Source: Fervidifonticultor_A sp037443565
GTDB taxonomy: Bacteria; Sysuimicrobiota; Sysuimicrobiia; Sysuimicrobiales; Humicultoraceae
NCBI GenBank assembly: GCA_037443565.1
Contig: JBBIOB010000020.1
Location: forward strand, 1-50,177
Length of the DNA: 50,177 nt
Reading direction: 5' to 3'
This document shows, piece after piece, positions 17,393 through 25,563 of the stretch. The translations under genes and the position numbers were made by a program. Numbering within the stretch: position 1 is the stretch's first letter; every line of letters begins with the position of its first letter. Below the pieces are notes generated by a model, which was not told where the DNA came from, did no database searches, and was given only the letters and a program-made list of their open reading frames with translations.

Positions 17393-18532
17393 ATGCGGAT
17401 TCACCGGTCTATCGTACTTGCCCTGGCGGTCTGCCTGGTGCTGCTCATGTTCCCGAGGGCGCAGATCAGCGCCCAGGCGGCCATCGAAGATCGTCTGGTC
17501 ATCCTGACGCCGGTCGCGCGCACCGTGGCCGACCCGATGGCGGCAGCGTTCCGGGAGTTTGCCCGACGGCAGTTCAACGTCACGGTCACCGTGACCATCG
17601 TGTCCGCGGGAACACCAACCGCCTACGGCCGGATCCGTGAGTGGGCCGGCCGGCCTGAAGCCGATCTCTTCTGGGGCGGCGAGTCGGCGTTATTTGACGA
17701 CCTGGCCGAGCGCAAGCTGCTGGTGCCGCATGAGATCCCCGAGGCCGTGACGCGCGACATCCCGGCGACCCTCGGCGCACCCAAGACGCTCGCGCTCAAG
17801 GACCCGAAGGGCTTCTGGGTGGGCTGCTGCCTGACCCCCTACGGGTTCGTCTGGCATCCCCGCCTGCTGCAGCGCCTGGGCCTGCCGGCGATCAGGGACT
17901 GGGATGACCTGCTCGACTGCCGGCTGAAGGGACAGATCGCGCAGGCCACGCCCGACCGCTCGAGCTCGAACCACGCCCTCTATGAGGTCATCCTCCAGAT
18001 GCACGGCTGGCAGAAGGGCTGGGAGTGGATCCAGCGCCTGGGCGCGAACACCGGCATCTTCGTCGCCAGAAGCCGCGACGTGCCGACGGTCGTGGCGAAG
18101 GGCGAGTTCGCGGTGGGGTATGCGGTGCCGGCCTACATGGCGTTCGAAGACGTACTCTCGGGATTTGACCTCCGGTACGTGAACCCCACGGCGGTCTTCG
18201 TCACGCCGGAGCCGTTCGGAATCCTGGCCGGCGCCCGCAACCAGCGGACCGCGCGGGCCTTTGTGCAGTATGCCCTGAGCGATGAGGGGCAGCGCGTGAT
18301 GATGGCGCGGGGCCAGTTCGGGATCGCGCCGAAGTTCCGCATGGAGGGTCCGGCGGGGTCGCCGCTGGAGCGCATGGCGCAGTTCGCCGGGGTCCGCTCG
18401 TTCTTCGAGCGACCGCTGCAGAATATCTACGACGACAACGTAGCTCGGGAGCGTTACAGCCTTGTGAACGACACGTTTCGCAAGCTCGTCGTCGAGCGCC
18501 ACAACGAGCTGAAGCGGCTGCACTGCCCGTAG
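17393..18532 (+). CDS. ABC transporter substrate-binding protein, iron/sugar-phosphate (AfuA/FbpA-like) type
   Basis: 379 aa, start ATG 17393 behind GGAGGGAGAGG. Signal peptide at residues 1-29 (SIVLALAVCLVLLMF, then AQAA). The mature protein has the class II periplasmic-binding fold: VILTPV near the start, ADLFWGGESALFDDLAE (about 83-99), a hinge at TPYGFVWHP and a C-terminal GIAPKFRM. AfuA, PhnS-type phosphonate and Fe(III) binders share this fold. Iron-binding tyrosine pairs are not evident in the usual place, and the operon carries glycerol-phosphate enzymes. An organophosphate ligand is therefore more likely than iron, though not shown. Confidence 0.85.
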   Translation: MRIHRSIVLALAVCLVLLMFPRAQISAQAAIEDRLVILTPVARTVADPMAAAFREFARRQFNVTVTVTIVSAGTPTAYGRIREWAGRPEADLFWGGESALFDDLAERKLLVPHEIPEAVTRDIPATLGAPKTLALKDPKGFWVGCCLTPYGFVWHPRLLQRLGLPAIRDWDDLLDCRLKGQIAQATPDRSSSNHALYEVILQMHGWQKGWEWIQRLGANTGIFVARSRDVPTVVAKGEFAVGYAVPAYMAFEDVLSGFDLRYVNPTAVFVTPEPFGILAGARNQRTARAFVQYALSDEGQRVMMARGQFGIAPKFRMEGPAGSPLERMAQFAGVRSFFERPLQNIYDDNVARERYSLVNDTFRKLVVERHNELKRLHCP

Positions 18533-18537
18533 GCAGC

Positions 18538-18561
18538 CGGCCGGGCGCCGGGGCCCGGCCG
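18538..18561 (+). terminator. Intercistronic GC hairpin after the binding-protein gene
   Basis: CGGCCGGGC (18538-18546) pairs perfectly with GCCCGGCCG (18553-18561) around a 6-nt loop, 5 nt after the stop codon. No U tract follows. Such hairpins protect the upstream mRNA or partly stop transcription, which would let the binding protein be made in excess over ATPase and permease. Confidence 0.6.
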
Positions 18562-18593
18562 CTGTGGTTGGTATCGAATCAGGGGGAAGTCGG

Positions 18594-18628
18594 ACGGGGA
18601 GCGGCCTGTGCTGCTCCCCGTAGGGGAG
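18594..18628 (+). promoter_or_regulatory. Mutually exclusive hairpins over the ATPase ribosome binding site
   Basis: ACGGGGAGC (18594-18602) can pair perfectly with GCTCCCCGT (18613-18621). The same CTCCCC (18614-18619) can instead pair with GGGGAG (18623-18628), which is the ribosome site 8 nt before ATG 18637. The first fold frees the site and the second hides it. This is the geometry of a translational switch. It is seen directly in sequence; function is inference. Confidence 0.5.
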
Positions 18629-18636
18629 TGGCACGC

Positions 18637-19713
18637 ATGGAAGTCCGGCTGGACGGGGTCGTCAAGCGCTTCAAGAACGTGCACGCCATGGCCGGGGTCT
18701 CGCTGACCATCACCGAGGGCGAGTTCTTCACGCTGCTTGGGCCATCGGGCTGCGGCAAGACCACCACGCTCCGCGTCATCGCCGGGTTCTATGATCCCGA
18801 CGAAGGGGCCGTGCTGTTCGGCGACACGCCGATGAACGGTGTGCCGCCGGCAGAGCGCGGCATCGGCATCGTGTTTCAGAACTACGCGCTGTGGCCGCAT
18901 ATGACCGTCGCCGACAACATCGCCTACGGCCTGCGCATCCAGCGGGTTTCAACGGGGGAGATCGAGTCCCGGGTGCAGCGCGTCCTCCATCAGGTCGGCC
19001 TGGAGGGCCTGGAGCACCGCACGCCGGGCCAGCTCAGCGGCGGGCAGCAGCAGCGCGTCGCGGTCGCGCGCGCCCTGGTGCTCAACCCCCGCGTGCTGCT
19101 CCTCGACGAGCCGTTGTCCAACCTCGACGCGAAGGTGCGATCGCGGCTGCGCAGCGAGATCAGGCGGCTCCAGCAAGACCTGCACATCACCACCATCTAC
19201 GTGACGCACGACCAGGAAGAGGCGCTGGTCCTCTCCGACCGGATCGCCGTGATGGATCACGGCCGGGTGCTCCAGATTGGTACCCCGATCGAGCTCTACG
19301 AGCAGCCCGCGAGCCTGTTCGTGGCCGATTTCATCGGGACGAATAACCTGGTCCCAGGCACCGTGGCGACCGTGGGTGACGGTATGGCAGTACTGGAGAC
19401 ACCGGCCGGGCGGTTGCGCGGGAAGGTCTCCGGACAGCTCGCGGCCGGGCGGCGGGCCGTCGTCGCGATTCGGCCAGAGAACTTGGTCCTCGACGGGGGC
19501 GGCGACACGGACGTCACCATGAAAGGCCGCATCGTCCTCTCGCAATACCTGGGCAGCCTCATTCGGTATGAGATCGAAGCCGGAGCGGGCGTGGCCCTGC
19601 GCATTGACGTGAGCGATCCGAAGAGCCACCGGCTCCTCGCCCCGGGCCACGAGGTCGCGGTGAGATTCGCGTCGTCGGCCGCGCAGGTCTTCCCTGAGGA
19701 CGGGGCGTCATGA
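18637..19713 (+). CDS. ABC transporter ATPase, PotA/FbpC/UgpC type
   Basis: 358 aa importer ATPase. Walker A GPSGCGKTTT is at about 35-44, the Q-loop in QNYALWPHMTV, the signature LSGGQQQRVAVARAL, and Walker B VLLLDEPLSNLDAKVR. After the nucleotide domain a TOBE/OB-type regulatory domain occupies about 240-358 (VATVGDGMAVLETPAG, then RPENLVL). This is the MalK/FbpC architecture that senses ligand or regulator. ATG 18637 is preceded by GGGGAG; the frame is open upstream but without homology. It overlaps the permease by 4 nt. Confidence 0.92.
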   Translation: MEVRLDGVVKRFKNVHAMAGVSLTITEGEFFTLLGPSGCGKTTTLRVIAGFYDPDEGAVLFGDTPMNGVPPAERGIGIVFQNYALWPHMTVADNIAYGLRIQRVSTGEIESRVQRVLHQVGLEGLEHRTPGQLSGGQQQRVAVARALVLNPRVLLLDEPLSNLDAKVRSRLRSEIRRLQQDLHITTIYVTHDQEEALVLSDRIAVMDHGRVLQIGTPIELYEQPASLFVADFIGTNNLVPGTVATVGDGMAVLETPAGRLRGKVSGQLAAGRRAVVAIRPENLVLDGGGDTDVTMKGRIVLSQYLGSLIRYEIEAGAGVALRIDVSDPKSHRLLAPGHEVAVRFASSAAQVFPEDGAS

Positions 19714-21437
19714 CGCCGCCGGCGGTTGCCGCCGCGGCCCGACCGGCGATCGCGCGCCGGGTTCGCGCGCCCGCGCTGGTCTGGGCACTGCCGATCTACC
19801 TGTTTCTGGCGATCTTCATCCTCTATCCGCTCTACCGGTTGTTTCTCGACGCGGTCACGACCGACGAGGGCCAGCTCACCTTCAAGTTCCTCGCCGACTT
19901 CGCCACCGACTCGTTCTACCGCCGGGCCCTGGGCAACTCGCTCATCGTCGCCGGCGGTACCGTCGTCGGTTGCGTGATCATCGGATTCCTGGCGGCGTTT
20001 CTGCTTGTGCGGTACGACTTTCCGGGCCGCGGGGCGTTCGGCTATCTGACCATGCTGCCGATCATCATGCCGCCGCTCGTGGGCATCATGGGGCTGGTGT
20101 TCATCCTCGGACGCGCCGGCACCGTGAACATCATCCTGATGGACTACTTTGGGCTGGCGCGCCCGATTAACTTCATCTACGGCTGGCACGGCGTGCTGCT
20201 GGCCATGATCCTGCACTACTTTCCGCTCATCACGCTAAACGTTGTCGACGGGTTGAGCAAGCTCGACGCCTCGCTCGAGGAGGCCGCCGAGGCCGTGGGC
20301 TCCCGCGGCCTGCGCCGGCTGCGGGACATCACGATCCCGCTGGTGACGCCGGGGTTTGTCTCAGGCGCGACGCTGGTGTTCATCCTGGCATTCGCCGATT
20401 TCGCCACGCCGCTCGTGGTCGGGCTGCAGAACCTGATCGCCTCACAGGCCTACCTGAACATCGTGCAGTTCGTGGATCGCCGGCTGTTCCAGATGGGAAT
20501 CGTCATCGGCGCGCTCATGGCTGGCATGGCCATCGTCTTCCTCGTGGTGGCCCGTCGCCTCATCTCGATGCGCGAGTACGCCGTGGTCTCGTACCGGAGC
20601 GTGGAGCGCCGGCCGCTGACCGGCATCGCGCGCGTGCTCGCCCCGACGTTCTTCGTCGTCGTCCTCACCCTGGCGTTCCTGCCCTACCTGGGCGTGACGC
20701 TGGCGGCGTTCGGGCGGGCGTGGTCGCTGACGCCCTTCCCCACGCGGTTCTCGCTTGAGGCCCTCGACGCGGTGCTGCACCTGACGCCGGTCTTCGTCAT
20801 CAACACGCTGCGGTGGAGCGGCCTGGCCGTGGTGATCATCCTGATCGTCGGGGTGCCCCTCGGCTGGATCCTGGCCCGCTCGACGCTGCCCGGACGGGGG
20901 ATGCTCGACGCGATCACGACCCTGGTGCTCGCCCTCCCGGGTACGGCGATCGGGATCGCCTACATCCGCGCGTTTCACCAGCCGCTGCCGTTCCTCGAGG
21001 TCATGCTGACACGGATCTGGATCATCATGCCGCTCGTCCTGGCGATCCGTCGCATGCCCTACACGGTGCGCGCGACGTATGCCTCGCTGCTGGGTCTCCA
21101 CCGGTCTATGGAGGAGTCGGCGGCGAGCGTCGGGGCCTCGGGGCTGCGGACCTTCAAGGACATCACCCTCCCCTTGATCTGGCGCGGGGTCCTGGCCGGC
21201 GCGCTGTTCTCGCTGATGTTTGCCCTCCAAGAGGCGGCGGCGACCATCCTGCTCTTCCTGCCGGGATGGGAGACCATGACCGTCGGGATCTTCACCTACT
21301 ACACCTCGGGGACGATCGGGCAGGCCGCGGCGTTGGGCTTCGTCCTCATCCTGATCTGCGCGGGTACGCTCTTTGCGGTGTACCGGCTGACGGGCGCGCG
21401 GATGGGCGGGCTCTTCGGCACCGGTGGCGGTGGGTAG
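19710..21437 (+). CDS. ABC transporter permease, two-domain FbpB/AfuB type
   Basis: 575 aa inner-membrane protein formed by two fused binding-protein-dependent permease domains, about 12 transmembrane segments. Each half has an EAA loop that contacts the ATPase: LEEAAEAVGSRGLRRLRDIT (first half) and MEESAASVGASGLRTFKDIT (second half), both followed by LPLI/IPLV. This fused layout is typical of Fe(III), phosphonate and AfuB-type importers, not of UgpAE, which are separate proteins. Start overlaps the ATPase stop (ATGA), and its end overlaps the HAD phosphatase gene by 14 nt. Confidence 0.93.
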   Translation: MTPPAVAAAARPAIARRVRAPALVWALPIYLFLAIFILYPLYRLFLDAVTTDEGQLTFKFLADFATDSFYRRALGNSLIVAGGTVVGCVIIGFLAAFLLVRYDFPGRGAFGYLTMLPIIMPPLVGIMGLVFILGRAGTVNIILMDYFGLARPINFIYGWHGVLLAMILHYFPLITLNVVDGLSKLDASLEEAAEAVGSRGLRRLRDITIPLVTPGFVSGATLVFILAFADFATPLVVGLQNLIASQAYLNIVQFVDRRLFQMGIVIGALMAGMAIVFLVVARRLISMREYAVVSYRSVERRPLTGIARVLAPTFFVVVLTLAFLPYLGVTLAAFGRAWSLTPFPTRFSLEALDAVLHLTPVFVINTLRWSGLAVVIILIVGVPLGWILARSTLPGRGMLDAITTLVLALPGTAIGIAYIRAFHQPLPFLEVMLTRIWIIMPLVLAIRRMPYTVRATYASLLGLHRSMEESAASVGASGLRTFKDITLPLIWRGVLAGALFSLMFALQEAAATILLFLPGWETMTVGIFTYYTSGTIGQAAALGFVLILICAGTLFAVYRLTGARMGGLFGTGGGG

Positions 21438-22278
21438 CGGCCACGCGGAGCCGGCCAGCGGCGCCGCCGGTCTCGCGGCGCGCCGCAGCGTCCGCCGGCC
21501 TTCCCGGCTCTACGCGGGCTACGCGCTCGACCTCGACGGGACGGTCTACCTCGGGGACGCGCTGCTGCCGGGTGCCGGGCGCGCGCTTACGACGCTGCGG
21601 GCGGCGGATCGGCCGGTCGTCTTCGTCTCCAACAACCCGCTGCTGACGCGGGAGGACTACGCGGCGAAGCTCACGCGTCTGGGCGTGCCGACCCCCCCCG
21701 AGGACGTCGTGAACTCCTCGTGGGTCCTGGTCCGCCGCCTAGTCTCAACCGCGCCTTCGGCGCGGTTGTTCGTGATCGGCGAGGCTTCGGTCAAGACGGA
21801 GCTGTCCCGGGCCGGCTTCAGTCTGTCCGAAGCCTCTGACGAGATCGACATCGTCGTGGCCTGCTTCGACCGGACGTTCGACTACCGCAAGCTCAAGATC
21901 GCCTTCGACGCCATCCGCGCTGGCGCGCGCTTCGTCGCGACGAACCGCGACGCCTACTGCCCCACGCCGGACGGGGGCCTGCCCGACTGTGCCGCGGTGA
22001 TCGCCGCGGTCGAGGCGTGTACCGGCCATCCGGTGGAGGAGGTGGTCGGCAAGCCGTCGGCGATCATGGGGCGGGCGCTGGTCGAGCGGCTCGGCGTGGC
22101 GCCAGAGGATGCGCTGATGGTGGGCGATCGTCTCGATACTGATATTGCGATGGGCCACGCCGCGGGGATGGCGACGGCAGTGGTGCTCACCGGCGTCACG
22201 ACGCGCGAGGCGGCCCTGGCCGCCGAGCCTCCGCCGGACTACGTCGTAGAGCGGCTCGACCAGATCCTCCCGGACTGA
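21424..22278 (+). CDS. HAD-superfamily IIA phosphatase (NagD/phosphoglycolate-glycerol-phosphate phosphatase type)
   Basis: 284 aa, GTG 21424 overlapping the permease by 14 nt. HAD motif I DLDGTVYLGD is at about residues 38-47, motif II in VFVSNNPLLTR, the large type-IIA cap between, and motif III/IV in KPSAIMGRALVERLGV with MVGDRLDTDIAMG. Subclass IIA members dephosphorylate small phosphates such as glycerol phosphate, phosphoglycolate or nucleotides. In this operon, with a phosphodiesterase after it, glycerol phosphate is the attractive substrate. A coding-strand stem (21747-21767) lies inside the gene and is probably incidental. Confidence 0.87.
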   Translation: MAVGSGHAEPASGAAGLAARRSVRRPSRLYAGYALDLDGTVYLGDALLPGAGRALTTLRAADRPVVFVSNNPLLTREDYAAKLTRLGVPTPPEDVVNSSWVLVRRLVSTAPSARLFVIGEASVKTELSRAGFSLSEASDEIDIVVACFDRTFDYRKLKIAFDAIRAGARFVATNRDAYCPTPDGGLPDCAAVIAAVEACTGHPVEEVVGKPSAIMGRALVERLGVAPEDALMVGDRLDTDIAMGHAAGMATAVVLTGVTTREAALAAEPPPDYVVERLDQILPD

Positions 22279-22279
22279 G

Positions 22280-23047
22280 ATGGCCGGACACCGACCGCTG
22301 ATCATCGCGCACAGGGGGGCGTCGGGTGAGGCGCCGGAGAACACGCTGGTCGCCTTCCGCCGGGCGCTGGAGATCGGCGTCGACGCCGTAGAGCTCGACG
22401 TGCATCTGTCGGCCGACGAGGAGCCGGTCGTCACCCACGACTCACTGCTGGGCCGCACAAACGACGGCGCCGGACTCGTGAAGGACCTCCCGCTGGAGGC
22501 GATCCGACGCCTGGACGCCGGTCGGTGGTTCGATGAGCGCTTTGCCGGGGAGCGGATCCCGACGCTGGCCGAGGCCCTGGAGCTCCTCGGGGAGGTGCGG
22601 GTCATCGTCGAGATCAAGAACGGCCCGATCTTCTATCCCAGGATCGCCGCGCGGGTCGCGGACGTCGTGCGGGCGGCGGGCCACCGGGCCGTCACGGTCT
22701 CTTCGTTCGACCATCCCGTGCTGCTGGATGTGAAGGCCCACGCCCCTGACGTCGAGACGGCGGTCCTCTACTTCGCGCGCCCCTTCGACCCGATACGCCT
22801 GGCCCGCGACGTGGGCGCAAACATCCTCCAGCCGCACTGGACGTATCTCACCCCGGAGGCGGTGGCCGCCGCCCGCGCGGCGGCGCTGAGGGTGGAGACC
22901 TGGGTGGTGGACGAGCCCGCCCACCTGGCGCACGTCATCGGCCTGGGGGTGGACGGGATCATCACCAACCATCCGGATCGGCTCCGGGCGGCGCTCGCCG
23001 AGCGAGGGTTGCTGCCGCTCCCGACCGCCGCGACGCGGTCAGACTAG
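22280..23047 (+). CDS. ugpQ: Glycerophosphodiester phosphodiesterase
   Basis: 255 aa TIM-barrel enzyme that hydrolyses glycerophosphodiesters to glycerol 3-phosphate and an alcohol. The active-site block AHRGASGEAPENTLVAFRRA (His, Arg, Glu) is at about 9-28. The metal-binding ELDVHLSADEEPVVTHD is at about 38-54, and a late catalytic lysine lies in VRVIVEIKNG. There is no signal peptide, so it acts on imported diesters in the cytosol. It starts 1 nt after the HAD stop. Its last bases share the CTAG palindrome with the opposing glpD stop. Product and glpD substrate are the same compound. Confidence 0.93.
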   Translation: MAGHRPLIIAHRGASGEAPENTLVAFRRALEIGVDAVELDVHLSADEEPVVTHDSLLGRTNDGAGLVKDLPLEAIRRLDAGRWFDERFAGERIPTLAEALELLGEVRVIVEIKNGPIFYPRIAARVADVVRAAGHRAVTVSSFDHPVLLDVKAHAPDVETAVLYFARPFDPIRLARDVGANILQPHWTYLTPEAVAAARAAALRVETWVVDEPAHLAHVIGLGVDGIITNHPDRLRAALAERGLLPLPTAATRSD

Positions 23048-24693
23048 GCCGGCACCCGCCAGGCGGCTTCGGCCGCGCGGGCCGCGTCGTAGGCGGTCCG
23101 CTGGCGGCGCGCCTCCGCCTCGTCCCAGCCGCACTCCCGCGCCATGAGCGCGACGACGCGCTCGACGGCCTGGTCGGCGGCGTCCAGGTCCACCGCGGCA
23201 GTGCGTGTGCGCAGGAACATCATGTCCACGAGCGAGACCGCCAGCTCCGCGCGGCACGTGTAGACCACCTCGGCGGCGACGGACAACGTGGCGGGATGCA
23301 GAGGCATCCCGAGCGCCGGATCGGCGGCCACAAGTCCCAGGATGTCTTTGGCCGCAGATCCGTAGGCTTCGAGCAGGTGGGTCTGGCGTTCCGGCGACAG
23401 GGGGGAAGCCTCAAGCGCCTGCCGTGTCTCGGCAAGGGCATCCGAGCCCGTCAGCATCAGGTCGTGCGTGCGGCAAGGTCGGGCTGCCCCGTCGCGTTTC
23501 ACAACGGCGTCTACCGCATCCTCGGCCATCTTGCGGTAGCTCGTCAGCTTGCCGCCGATGATGCTGATCATCCCGCCGGGCGACTCCACCACGAGGTGGT
23601 CGCGCGAGATCGCCGAGGTCGAGCCGCCGGAGGTGGCGGAGACCAGCGGCCGGATGCCGGTCCAGGCCGCGGTCACGTCCTCGCGGCGCAGGGGACGGCG
23701 GAGGTAGCGGTTGGCGTGCTCGAGCAGATACGTCACGTCCTCCGGGGTCGCCCGGGGGGTAGACAGGTCTCCGTCATAGGGATCATCGGTCGTGCCGAGC
23801 ACGGGCCGGCCCGCCCACGGCACGATGAAGGCCAGGCGGCCATCGTCGGTCTCGGGGATCACGATGGCAACGTCAGTCTTGACCGTGCCCGCCTTGAGCA
23901 CGAGATGGGTTCCTTTGCTGTGGCGGATGTGGAACGACGGACTGCGATCGAGCGCCGCGACATGCTCGCCCCAGATGCCGGCCGCATTCACGACAAATCG
24001 CGCGCGGACGTCGTGCATTCTGCCGGTCAGCCGATTCTCGATCCGGACGCCCACAACCCTCTCGCCCGTACGCAGAAGTCCCGTCACCGGGGCGTGGTTG
24101 ACGGTGACGGCGTCGTGGACCCGGGCCGTCCTCAGCACCGTGTGCGTCAGCCGCACGTCGTCCGTGCGACCGTCGTAGTACACCAGCGCGGCCCGCAGGC
24201 CGTCGGTCTTCAGATCGGGGATCTCTCGCTCTACCGCGGCCGTCGGCAGCGCGCGGTGCCGAAGATCGGGACGGCCCGCGAAGATGTCGTAGGCGAACAA
24301 CCCCGCGCGGATGCCCAGAGGCGCCAGCGGGCGGACGAGTGATGGGATGCGGACACCCAGCGGACGGCGCGCGCCGGCGTACAGCGGGATCACAAACGGC
24401 TGCGGTCGGACCACGTGCGGCGCCAATCGCAGCAGCCGCGTGCGCTCCCGCAGGCCCTCGCGCACGAGCGCGATGTGGCCCTGGGGCAGGTATCGGATAC
24501 CGCCGTGCACGAGCTTCGTCGACCGGCTGCTCGTGCCGTTGGCGAAGTCGGCCTGGTCTAGGAGACCGACCCGGTATCCCCGGGTGGCCGCGTCCAGCGC
24601 CACGCCTGCCCCGGTGATACCGCCACCGATGACCAATACGTCGACGCCCCGGAGCAGCGCCTCGAGCTGGGCGTCCCTGGAGATTGCGATCAT
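23044..24693 (-). CDS. glpD: FAD-dependent glycerol-3-phosphate dehydrogenase
   Basis: 549 aa membrane-associated flavoenzyme that oxidises G3P to dihydroxyacetone phosphate and feeds quinone. FAD motif DVLVIGGGITGAGVALDAAT is at about 14-33. The family block TSSRSTKLVHGGIRYLPQG lies at about 54-72, with GPNGY-like ATSGGSTSAISRDHLV later. The C-terminal helical domain (from about 420) ends in ECGWDEAEARRQ. It is the last gene of the LacI-led operon and overlaps the sugar-isomerase stop as ATGA. It meets ugpQ tail to tail with a 4-nt overlap. Confidence 0.94.
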   Translation of the reverse strand: MIAISRDAQLEALLRGVDVLVIGGGITGAGVALDAATRGYRVGLLDQADFANGTSSRSTKLVHGGIRYLPQGHIALVREGLRERTRLLRLAPHVVRPQPFVIPLYAGARRPLGVRIPSLVRPLAPLGIRAGLFAYDIFAGRPDLRHRALPTAAVEREIPDLKTDGLRAALVYYDGRTDDVRLTHTVLRTARVHDAVTVNHAPVTGLLRTGERVVGVRIENRLTGRMHDVRARFVVNAAGIWGEHVAALDRSPSFHIRHSKGTHLVLKAGTVKTDVAIVIPETDDGRLAFIVPWAGRPVLGTTDDPYDGDLSTPRATPEDVTYLLEHANRYLRRPLRREDVTAAWTGIRPLVSATSGGSTSAISRDHLVVESPGGMISIIGGKLTSYRKMAEDAVDAVVKRDGAARPCRTHDLMLTGSDALAETRQALEASPLSPERQTHLLEAYGSAAKDILGLVAADPALGMPLHPATLSVAAEVVYTCRAELAVSLVDMMFLRTRTAAVDLDAADQAVERVVALMARECGWDEAEARRQRTAYDAARAAEAAWRVPA

Positions 24694-25550
24694 CGTCTGA
24701 ACCTGTCCGGCCAGCCGTCGAGCGTGGTCAAGATCTCGCGCAGGTGCCGGCCACTCTGCGCGACCGCGGCCTCTGGCGTTGGTACCTGGAGGGCCTCCAC
24801 GGACACCCAGCCCTCATAGTCCAGGTACGTCAACGTGGCGATCACCTCCTTGAGATTCAGGTGTCCCCAGCCCGGCGCCAGGCGGTTGCTGTCACAGACG
24901 TGAACATGCCGCAGGACGTGGCGCGCGGCGGTGAACGCCGCCGCGACGCCTGGGTCTTCGAGGTGGACATGATACAGGTCGAGCATCAGGCGGAACGCCG
25001 GATGCTCCACCCGGCGCACCCATGCAATGCCTTCGGCGGTCGTGTTGATGAAGTTGATCTCGTGCTTGTTGATCGGTTCGAGGGCCATGGTCACGCCGCA
25101 CCCGTCGGCGAATTCGGCGGCGGCGCGAAACGCTTCTTCGACTCGGGCCGCTGTACTCGCCGCCGCCGATCCATCGGGCAGCGGTCCTCGCAGGCGGCCG
25201 ATGTTCACCGGCGCCTTCCAATGCGCGGCGAACTCGATGATGCGCTTCGTCCGGTCGAGCGCGGCCTGCCGCGCGGCAAGGTCTTCGTCACCGAGCGAGA
25301 GGCCATCGGTCCCGTAGACCTCTCCGGTACACACCGCCGGCATGGCCAGACCGAGGTCCTCGATCTGCCGCGCCACCAGCGCGGGGTCGAGGTGTGTGGG
25401 GTTCTTGACGTATAGCTCCGCCCCATCGAACCCGGCGCTCCGCACCAGCTCGAGGTTGCGGGCGAAATCTCCGTGGAGTGCGAGCGGAGGGCCGCCGCCA
25501 TCAGGCGCGGCGACGGTGTAGGCGAGCCTCATGCCGGTTGCGGGGGACAC
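24690..25550 (-). CDS. Sugar phosphate isomerase/epimerase family (xylose-isomerase-like TIM barrel)
   Basis: 286 aa AP-endonuclease-2/IolE-type TIM barrel. Metal ligands can be placed at MALEPINKHE (Glu), RLMLDLYHVH (Asp and His), HVHVCDSNR and the C-terminal WVSVEALQ (Glu). Members include hydroxypyruvate isomerase, inosose dehydratase and tagatose or erythrulose-phosphate epimerases; the sequence does not decide between them. The start may be GTG/ATG 25550 or the internal ATG 18 nt later, before RLAYTVAAP. It lies 13 nt after a Gfo/Idh gene and overlaps glpD, so it is part of the catabolic operon. Confidence 0.84.
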   Translation of the reverse strand: MSPATGMRLAYTVAAPDGGGPPLALHGDFARNLELVRSAGFDGAELYVKNPTHLDPALVARQIEDLGLAMPAVCTGEVYGTDGLSLGDEDLAARQAALDRTKRIIEFAAHWKAPVNIGRLRGPLPDGSAAASTAARVEEAFRAAAEFADGCGVTMALEPINKHEINFINTTAEGIAWVRRVEHPAFRLMLDLYHVHLEDPGVAAAFTAARHVLRHVHVCDSNRLAPGWGHLNLKEVIATLTYLDYEGWVSVEALQVPTPEAAVAQSGRHLREILTTLDGWPDRFRR

Positions 25551-25563
25551 GGCGCCGACCGCC

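Noticed and set aside
21747..21767. Perfect 9-bp stem with TTC loop inside the HAD phosphatase gene
   Set aside because: It lies well within a continuous conserved coding frame (STAPSARLFVIGE); there is no T tract and no gene boundary. GC-rich coding sequence often gives such stems.
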